Below, in pieces: positions 7,196 to 12,081 of a stretch of 12,081 bases of DNA. The stretch comes from Bacillota bacterium. GTDB taxonomy: Bacteria; Bacillota; Clostridia; Lachnospirales; Anaerotignaceae. How positions within the stretch are numbered: position 1 is the stretch's first letter; every line of letters starts with the position of its first letter. The notes under the pieces were generated by a model that had not been told where the DNA came from, searched no databases, and saw only the letters and a program-made list of their open reading frames with translations. The stretch spans positions 1 to 12,081 of the forward strand of contig JAFYQL010000145.1 of NCBI GenBank assembly GCA_017547125.1, given 5' to 3'. The position numbers were made by a program, and so were the translations under genes.

Positions 7196-7258
7196 ACATC
7201 CGTTGACAGTCACCAAAGTTCCTGCCATCTTCATCTGTTATATTTTGCTGATGCACAT

Positions 7259-7287
7259 ATACTACACCAAAGCAAAGCGACTTTCAA
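7259..7287 (-). promoter_or_regulatory. Promoter of the glycine riboswitch-symporter transcript
   Basis: Minus strand TTGAAA (7287-7282), 17 bp, TAGTAT (7264-7259), with a predicted start near 7252, about 57 nt before the conserved aptamer core. Confidence 0.65.
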
Positions 7288-7430
7288 TTAGCATATAAAC
7301 TAAAATTGTATACCTTTTTTTGTCACATTTGCCCTTTATCCAAAGACATTTGTTTTTCTTTGAAGTCACACGGTTTGCGTGCAAAAATATAGCCTGCAAA
7401 CAAGAGCACCTTGATATGCAGCCTTGGCGT
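7288..7430. other. Intergenic stretch between the DUF1847 gene and the symporter promoter
   Basis: Part of a 427-bp geneless stretch (7004-7430) whose left part is the riboswitch leader and promoter. In this part I see no gene and no clear terminator for the DUF1847 gene. There are only short hairpins (for example GCACG/CGTGT around 7364-7383) without a good T tract. Confidence 0.5.
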
Positions 7431-8087
7431 TTAGTCAGGAACATTTCCCTCAAGCAGACGCTTGTAATATGATGTACTGTTATAAAGAGCCGCCGCAGGG
7501 TTATGCGCAAGAACTCTGTCCTTTGTAACAAGATTTGTTATTATGGCATTACTATGTTTTATAAAAAGACTGTCGTGACCTACGCAAAGGCCAACTATAA
7601 CATTAAGCTCTGTATTGTGGCTATTTAAAAACTCAGCCTGCATAACAGGGTTGCACATAGATTCATGTCCGCAGCCCTTATTTAATTTCTGTGCATCTTC
7701 AACTCCGATAACGCTTTTTTCTACTGCATCAATTTTGCAGGAAACCATAACCACGTCAAAGCCGTTTTTCTCTGCCATTTTTGCAAAAATACGTGCCTCA
7801 TTTATAAGCCCCACACAATTTGCAATGCCTATCTTTTTATATCCCATTCTTTTGGCAAAAACAAGTATTTCTTCTGCTCGTGTAAGCTGACAATAATAGT
7901 CGCCTTCAACAGATGCGGAAACACAGGCTATTTTTCTGTTTTCTTCGTCATTATATTTTTCAAGTACCGCATTATGAAGCTTTTCGTCCATATTTTTTGT
8001 CGGGCAGAAAGGCGGATATTTTTCCTTATCTGCTTTCTGGCAGGCAGTTACGGCACAGTTCATACAGCTTATTTTCATTTCACTCAT
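7431..8087 (-). CDS. DUF1847 cysteine-rich protein
   Basis: A 218-residue soluble protein of the DUF1847 family, uncharacterised but thought to bind metal. It has 11 cysteines. The N-terminus carries CxxCxxxxC (8, 11, 16) plus Cys28. Further blocks are a GIANCVGL segment (87-94), CGHESMC (139-145), and a highly conserved-looking end with GLCVGHDSLF (166-175) and KDRVLAHNPAAAL (189-201). Alternating strand-helix segments (for example KKIGIANCVGL, then FDVVMVSC) suggest a Rossmann-like core. The start at 8087 has GGAAGGTG about 7 nt upstream; an in-frame ATG at 8078 is less well placed. It lies downstream of ilvD but beyond that gene's terminator, and no convincing promoter of its own was found, so readthrough is possible. 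Any functional link to ilvD or to glycine uptake is unknown. Confidence 0.88.
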   Translation of the reverse strand: MSEMKISCMNCAVTACQKADKEKYPPFCPTKNMDEKLHNAVLEKYNDEENRKIACVSASVEGDYYCQLTRAEEILVFAKRMGYKKIGIANCVGLINEARIFAKMAEKNGFDVVMVSCKIDAVEKSVIGVEDAQKLNKGCGHESMCNPVMQAEFLNSHNTELNVIVGLCVGHDSLFIKHSNAIITNLVTKDRVLAHNPAAALYNSTSYYKRLLEGNVPD

Positions 8088-8140
8088 TCAGAAACACCTT
8101 CCTTTGCTTTATATAAGTACATAATACACCTTTTGAGCAC

Positions 8141-8172
8141 AAAAAAACAGGTAAGGCATAAAGCCTTACCTG
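8141..8172 (-). terminator. Intrinsic terminator of ilvD
   Basis: On the minus strand CAGGTAAGGC (8172-8163) pairs perfectly with GCCTTACCTG (8157-8148) around a 5-nt loop, followed by seven Ts (8147-8141). It starts 16 nt after the ilvD stop codon. Confidence 0.95.
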
Positions 8173-8188
8173 AAGTTTTATAAATTAA

Positions 8189-9856
8189 TTACCATCTTTT
8201 GAAAACCGCACCAGCCATAGCAGATGTTACAAGTTTTGAATATCTGTCAAGGTAGCTGCCTGGTTTTACGTTAGGTTTACGTGGTTCCCAACCCTGTTTT
8301 CTCTGTTCGATAACTGCATCGTCAACAAGGAGTGTAACTTCGCCTTTTTCAAGGTCGATAGCAATCTGGTCGCCGTCTTCGATAAACGCAATAAGACCGC
8401 CTTCAGCTGCTTCAGGAGAAACGTGACCAATAGCCGCACCACGAGTTGCACCTGAGAAACGACCATCTGTGATAAGAGCAACAGATGCGCCAAGACCCAT
8501 ACCGATGATTGCTGATGTTGCTGTAAGCATTTCTCTCATACCAGGGCCGCCTTTTGGACCTTCGTATCTAACTACTACAACATCGCCAGGTTTGATTTCG
8601 CCATTGTAAATAGCTGCAACTGCAGGTTCTTCCTGTTCAAATACTCTTGCAGGACCTGTATGGTGCATCATTTCTGGAACTACACCGGCAACTTTACATA
8701 CGGCACCTTCTTTAGCAAGGTTACCATAGAGGATCTTAAGACCGCCCTTAAGACTGTATGCTGTTTCTGTGTTTCTGATAACGTCTTCGTCAATAACTTC
8801 GTGGCCTTCGATGTTTTCAAATACTGTTTTGCCTGTTACTGTGAGACAGTCTTTAAGAAGACCATATTCTTTAAGTCTCGCCATAAGAGCTGTTACGCCG
8901 CCTGCGTTATCAAAATCCTGTGGATAGTGTAAACCAGCTGGTTTAAGTTTAACAAGGTGAGGAGTTGCTGCCGCAATTCTTTCAACTTCGTCAAAGTCAA
9001 AGTCAAGACCTGCTTCTTTACAGATAGCTGCAAAGTGAAGCATTGTGTTTGAGCTGCCGCCGATAGCCATATCTACTACAAGAGCATTGTGGATAGCTTC
9101 AGCTGTGATGATCTGTTTAGCTGTAATGTTCTTTTCGTAGAGTTCCATAATCTTCATACCAGTTCTCTTAGCAAGGGCAATCTTTCTGCCGCTTGTTGCA
9201 AGAGCTGTTGCGCCAGGTAAGCAAAGGCCAAGAGCTTCTGTAAGGAAGTTCATTGAGTTTGCTGTACCAAGAAGGTTACAAGCGCCGCATCCAGGAAGAG
9301 CATGGTGTTCAAGTTTGTCAAGCCATTCAGGAGTTTTGATACCTCTCTGAACAAGACCTGAAGCTTCCATAAGGTCTGTATAGCCAACTTTTTCGCCGTC
9401 CATGCAGCCTGTCATCATAACACCGCCTGAAACGATGATTGTTGGAACATCGAGTCTTGCAGCTGCAATAATCATACCAGGTGTGATTTTGTCACAGTCA
9501 GGAATCATAACCATAGCGTCAAAGCTGTGACCGTTCATCATACATTCAACTGTGTCGGCAATAAGTTCACGGCTTGCAAGAGGATAGTGCATACCGTAGT
9601 TACCCTGTGCGATACCATCGCAGATACCGATTGTAGGGAATTCAATTGGAGTACCGCCTGCAGCGATAACACCTTCTCTAACTGCTTTTGCAATTGAGTC
9701 AAGATGTCTGTGGCCAGGCATTGTTTCGTTCTGTGAGTTTACAATACCAATAATAGGTTTTTCAAGTTCTTCATCAAGAATACCCATTGAGTAATAAAGA
9801 GCTCTATGAGTTGCTCTTTCGAGACCTTTAGTTGTGATATCACTTCTTTTTCCCAT
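8189..9856 (-). CDS. ilvD: Dihydroxy-acid dehydratase
   Basis: A 555-residue enzyme that dehydrates 2,3-dihydroxy-isovalerate and 2,3-dihydroxy-3-methylvalerate to the 2-keto acids, the third step of valine and isoleucine synthesis, in the cytoplasm. Full length for the IlvD/Edd family. Visible landmarks are SRELIADTVE (95-104), the iron-sulphur signature CDKITPG (121-127), PGCGACN (188-194) with NSMNFLTEALG (200-210), and the second family signature around GPGMREMLTATSAI (437-450), then TDGRFSGATRG (463-473). The first cluster-ligand region reads MPGH (46-49) rather than PCN, so the Cys of the [2Fe-2S] subgroup is absent, as in E. coli-type oxygen-sensitive [4Fe-4S] enzymes; this fits an anaerobe. 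The start at 9856 has GAGGAGG 7 nt upstream. The gene stands alone with its own promoter and terminator. Confidence 0.97.
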   Translation of the reverse strand: MGKRSDITTKGLERATHRALYYSMGILDEELEKPIIGIVNSQNETMPGHRHLDSIAKAVREGVIAAGGTPIEFPTIGICDGIAQGNYGMHYPLASRELIADTVECMMNGHSFDAMVMIPDCDKITPGMIIAAARLDVPTIIVSGGVMMTGCMDGEKVGYTDLMEASGLVQRGIKTPEWLDKLEHHALPGCGACNLLGTANSMNFLTEALGLCLPGATALATSGRKIALAKRTGMKIMELYEKNITAKQIITAEAIHNALVVDMAIGGSSNTMLHFAAICKEAGLDFDFDEVERIAAATPHLVKLKPAGLHYPQDFDNAGGVTALMARLKEYGLLKDCLTVTGKTVFENIEGHEVIDEDVIRNTETAYSLKGGLKILYGNLAKEGAVCKVAGVVPEMMHHTGPARVFEQEEPAVAAIYNGEIKPGDVVVVRYEGPKGGPGMREMLTATSAIIGMGLGASVALITDGRFSGATRGAAIGHVSPEAAEGGLIAFIEDGDQIAIDLEKGEVTLLVDDAVIEQRKQGWEPRKPNVKPGSYLDRYSKLVTSAMAGAVFKRW

Positions 9857-9911
9857 TTTTGTGCCTCCTCATTTATATAAACTAAAATTTGATGCTATTA
9901 CGCATATTAAA

Positions 9912-9940
9912 ACTATACCATATTGTCCGACCTTTTACAA
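9912..9940 (-). promoter_or_regulatory. Promoter of ilvD
   Basis: On the minus strand TTGTAA (9940-9935), 17 bp, TATAGT (9917-9912), with TGG before the -10 (extended -10). The predicted start near 9905 leaves a leader of about 49 nt with no room for a T-box or attenuator. The spacer contains the GGTCGGACAA box of repeat unit 1. Confidence 0.65.
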
Positions 9941-10020
9941 CAAAACACCTGTCGGCAATAGTACCAAAAATTTGTCCGACCATTTGAACAATTACACCTC
10001 TGACCATTGCTATTAACAAA
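9923..10020. repeat. Two degenerate 49-bp direct repeats, operator-like
   Basis: Unit 1 (9923-9971) and unit 2 (9972-10020) each read TTGTCCGACC, 12 variable bases, ACACCT, then a GTCGG- or CTGACC-like box. The 10-bp and 6-bp blocks are identical in both units and the spacing is the same. GACC/GGTC boxes are centred near 9929, 9953 (inverted), 9978 and 10002, about every 24-25 bp. Unit 1 lies over the ilvD -35 and spacer; unit 2 abuts the -35 of the divergent permease gene. Binding by a shared regulator is inference. Confidence 0.6.
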
Positions 10021-10035
10021 CATTTTTAGTATAAT
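10007..10035 (+). promoter_or_regulatory. Promoter of the AEC permease gene
   Basis: TTGCTA (10007-10012), 17 bp, perfect TATAAT (10030-10035). The predicted start near 10042 gives a leader of about 50 nt, with AAGAGG (10079-10084) 8 nt before the ATG at 10093. Confidence 0.65.
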
Positions 10036-10092
10036 TGCATCTGCATGGTTTAAAAATGTACTTTAATATACTTTAATTAAGAGGTTATAAAT

Positions 10093-11019
10093 ATGGGGTT
10101 TAGTGAAATTATCAATTCTCTGGCTATGATTATGGTTATGATTATGCCGGGCTTTGTACTCAAAAAAATGAAGGTTTTTCAGAATGCATTTTACGAAGGA
10201 CTTTCATACTTTACAGTCAATCTTTGCATTCCGGCACTTATAATTCATTCTCTTCAGGTGCCATACAGCAAAGACCTTCTTCTTGAACTTGGAAAGACAT
10301 TTGTTTTATGGCTTCCTATGCTTGTTGTGGCAACACTTGCCTCAATTATGTTTGTAAAAGCATTTGGCTTTGGAAGAAAGCAGCTTTCTCTTGCACTTTG
10401 TATGCTTATGGTGCCAAACACAGGCTTTGTGGGCATACCGCTTATCAATCAGCTTTATGGCAGTGAAAGTATGTTTTATGCATCAGCCTGCGAAATTGTG
10501 GGCGATATTTTCTGCTACAGCATTGTATTTTCAATTATTGCCTGGGCAGCAGGCAAACAGTCAAAGTTCAGTATCAAAGAGCTTTTGTCAAGCCCGCCTA
10601 TTCTTGCCCTTGTTATAGGCATCATACTTTTTGTGGCAGGCATCTCACTTCCGTCATTTATTGCCACACCGGTCAACTATTTCTCAACTGCAACTGCACC
10701 GCTTGCACTTTTTGTTCTCGGCAGCCGTCTTGGCGAACTTTCATTAAAAGACTTTGCAGGCGACAAAAGAATTTATGTGCTTTGCTTTATAAGACTTATC
10801 ATTATGCCGGCAATTGCATATCTTATAGTAAGGGTACTTCTTAAAGACACATCACTTTTCGGCATTGTTTTCATACTTATGCAGGGCATGCCTGCAGCAT
10901 CAGTTACTGTTATAGTTTCGCAGACATACAACAGCGACGTAGACTTTGCCACAAAAGGCGTTATGCTTTCAACAGTACTTTGTCTTTTCACTCTTCCTAT
11001 TTTTGCTCTCATATTATAA
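10093..11019 (+). CDS. AEC-family permease
   Basis: A 308-residue membrane protein of the auxin efflux carrier (AEC) family, usual length about 300-320 with ten helices in two inverted halves. The first half ends with NTGFVGIPLINQLYG (109-123), matching the family's N-x-G-F-x-G-I-P signature. A hydrophilic loop (about 154-166) separates the halves. The second half contains PLALFVLGSRLG (203-214) and the GMPAASVTVIV segment (265-275), where the family has MPxAxxxxxxA. Bacterial members move organic acids such as malate or amino-acid-related compounds; the substrate here cannot be read from sequence. The gene is divergent from ilvD and shares its repeat-bearing control region, so a link to branched-chain keto acids or amino acids is an attractive inference only. 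A terminator follows, then a hydrolase gene. Confidence 0.9.
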   Translation: MGFSEIINSLAMIMVMIMPGFVLKKMKVFQNAFYEGLSYFTVNLCIPALIIHSLQVPYSKDLLLELGKTFVLWLPMLVVATLASIMFVKAFGFGRKQLSLALCMLMVPNTGFVGIPLINQLYGSESMFYASACEIVGDIFCYSIVFSIIAWAAGKQSKFSIKELLSSPPILALVIGIILFVAGISLPSFIATPVNYFSTATAPLALFVLGSRLGELSLKDFAGDKRIYVLCFIRLIIMPAIAYLIVRVLLKDTSLFGIVFILMQGMPAASVTVIVSQTYNSDVDFATKGVMLSTVLCLFTLPIFALIL

Positions 11020-11023
11020 AATT

Positions 11024-11050
11024 AAGGTGTCGGATACCGGCACCTTTTTT
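11024..11050 (+). terminator. Terminator between the permease and hydrolase genes
   Basis: AAGGTGTCGG (11024-11033) pairs with CCGGCACCTT (11037-11046), one G-T pair, around a 3-nt loop, ending in TTTTTT. It begins just after the permease stop and ends 17 nt before the hydrolase ATG, so it may be a partial terminator setting the ratio of the two products. Confidence 0.85.
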
Positions 11051-11067
11051 AATGCGAGGAATTGATT

Positions 11068-12081
11068 ATGAAAATTAAATTTGAAGACATAATTAAAAAA
11101 ACATATATAAAAGAGATAACAGACGAAATACCAATTACGCCTGTTTTTAACGAAATTGAAATAAGAGAGTTTTCAGTTAAGATGCGTGACGGGATAATTC
11201 TTGCCTGCTATGGTGCATTTCCCGTTGGAAATTACGAAAAGCTTCCTGTAATAGTTTCAAGAACACCGTACACTATCTATTCTCTTCGTTTCTTTTTTGA
11301 AATGGCATTTTACGGATATATATGTGTTGCTCAGGACTGCCGCGGATGCGGGAAAAGCGGAGGTGAATGGATGCCTGCCGAAAACGAAAGAGAAGACGGC
11401 ATCGACACTCTCAATTTTATTTCCAATCAGCCTTGGTGTGACAATATAGCGCTCACTGGCTCTTCATACGTATCACTTTGTCAGCTTCTTATGGCAGACA
11501 GTCTTCCCGAAAAGGTTAAGGTGCTTAACATCGAAAACCTTTCACCATACAGGTATGAAATGCTTTTTACAAACGGAGTTTTCCACTTTGAAGCATATAC
11601 AGGCTGGACCGCATATAATACAGGTATGCGCACTCTTCCTTGTGCACCTGATGAACTTTACGAAAAGTTTCTTTCTCACAGACCGCCTATTACTGCAGAC
11701 ACAGAAATTCTCGGTGTACGTATGCCTTGGTATCGCAGCTGGCTTGAAGGTGTTTACAAAGATTCGCCTGCATGGACAGAAGGAGCTTATGCACTTGTGC
11801 CTGAAACAGTGGGCAGCATAAACATTCCTGTACTTTTCCACGGCGGATGGTACGACCCGCACCTTGAAGGTATGGTTCGATGCTGGCGAAATATAAACCC
11901 GCAAATCCGAGAAAAAAGCCTTTTTATAATTTCTCCAACAAATCACAAGCAGGCTCTCTGCTCCGACCTTAAAACAGAAAACGAGTTTGTATGCGGCGGA
12001 AAGAGATTTATAAAATCAAAAATCAGCTTTTTTGAGCATTATCTCAAAGGCAAAGATTTTCTGTTTGAAACTCCTCTTGGC
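11068..12081 (+). CDS. CocE/NonD-family serine hydrolase (3' end outside window)
   Basis: The frame is open from the ATG at 11068 to the window end, 338 codons; the gene is truncated only by the window. It belongs to the Xaa-Pro dipeptidyl-peptidase S15/CocE alpha/beta-hydrolase group, whose members are usually about 550-650 residues, so roughly half is missing. Visible are VAQDCRGCGKSGGEW (87-101; family QDxRGxGxSxG), the nucleophile elbow GSSYVS (131-136, Ser133; the usual final Gly of GxSYxG is Ser), GGWYDP (259-264, Asp263) and a candidate catalytic His293 in SPTNH. GAGGA stands 7 nt before the ATG. No signal peptide, so cytoplasmic. No promoter is seen between it and the permease terminator, so it probably depends on readthrough. 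Substrate unknown: an ester, amide or Xaa-Pro peptide. Confidence 0.88.
   Translation, partial: MKIKFEDIIKKTYIKEITDEIPITPVFNEIEIREFSVKMRDGIILACYGAFPVGNYEKLPVIVSRTPYTIYSLRFFFEMAFYGYICVAQDCRGCGKSGGEWMPAENEREDGIDTLNFISNQPWCDNIALTGSSYVSLCQLLMADSLPEKVKVLNIENLSPYRYEMLFTNGVFHFEAYTGWTAYNTGMRTLPCAPDELYEKFLSHRPPITADTEILGVRMPWYRSWLEGVYKDSPAWTEGAYALVPETVGSINIPVLFHGGWYDPHLEGMVRCWRNINPQIREKSLFIISPTNHKQALCSDLKTENEFVCGGKRFIKSKISFFEHYLKGKDFLFETPLG

Noticed and set aside
6976..7234. Minus-strand open frames of 71-77 codons across the symporter leader
   Set aside because: They lie over the glycine riboswitch and its terminator, whose RNA structure explains the conservation. No ribosome-binding site supports them.
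7238..7430. A second glycine aptamer upstream of the first
   Set aside because: A GGGCAAA-like string occurs near 7330 on the minus strand, but the CCGAAGGGG core and the CTCAGGCAAAAGG side are missing, and it lies upstream of the predicted promoter.
8121..8142. Promoter for the DUF1847 gene from a TATTAT box at 8126-8121
   Set aside because: The only -35-like element (TTGTGC) is 10 bp away, which is too close, and the usual -35 position falls in the ilvD terminator T tract.
8660..8932. 90-codon plus-strand frame opposite ilvD
   Set aside because: Antisense to a strongly conserved enzyme; no start signals.
11542..11946. 134-codon minus-strand frame opposite the hydrolase gene
   Set aside because: Antisense shadow. 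The plus strand shows the family motifs of a CocE-type hydrolase through the whole stretch.

Overview
The window looks like a piece of chromosome from a low-GC Gram-positive anaerobe, most likely a member of the Clostridia (Oscillospirales or Lachnospirales type). This rests on the strong GGAGG ribosome-binding sites, the many compact hairpin-plus-T-tract terminators, an SLH-domain surface protein, a glycine riboswitch in front of an AGCS symporter, a DUF1847 protein, and a DUF2156/GNAT gene pair. I see no phage, insertion sequence, CRISPR array, tRNA or rRNA. This is ordinary core and accessory chromosome, with most of the interest in small or regulatory parts.

Layout. (1) 31-2650, minus strand: a secreted 833-residue protein with three N-terminal SLH domains and a long, very acidic array of about 80-95-residue repeats, with its own extended -10 promoter and terminator. 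(2) 2782-4974, minus strand: a two-gene operon of an Eis-like GNAT acetyltransferase and a DUF2156 (FemX/MprF-like fold) protein. (3) 5006-5577, plus strand, divergent from (2): an unrecognised 94-residue protein, then an unlisted 21-residue three-cysteine peptide gene with a near-ideal Shine-Dalgarno site, its own candidate promoter, a 5' hairpin and a bidirectional terminator. (4) 5579-7287, minus strand: a sodium:alanine/glycine symporter under a single-aptamer glycine riboswitch with a visible terminator platform. (5) 7431-8087, minus strand: a cysteine-rich DUF1847 protein. (6) 8141-9940, minus strand: ilvD, dihydroxy-acid dehydratase. (7) 10007-12081, plus strand, divergent from ilvD: an AEC-family permease followed, past a terminator hairpin, by a CocE/NonD-type serine hydrolase cut off by the window end.

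How they fit together. Much of the right half concerns amino acids: glycine/alanine uptake under glycine control, branched-chain amino acid synthesis (ilvD), and a divergent permease. The ilvD-permease intergenic region carries two degenerate 49-bp direct repeat units. One lies over the ilvD -35 and spacer, and the other abuts the permease -35. This suggests that one unidentified DNA-binding regulator controls both genes. I see no T-box or peptide attenuator in the roughly 49-nt ilvD leader.

Best candidates for something undescribed are the 21-residue peptide gene at 5451-5516, the ordered operator-like repeats at 9923-10020, and the acidic repeat domain of the SLH protein. All functional statements for these are inference.
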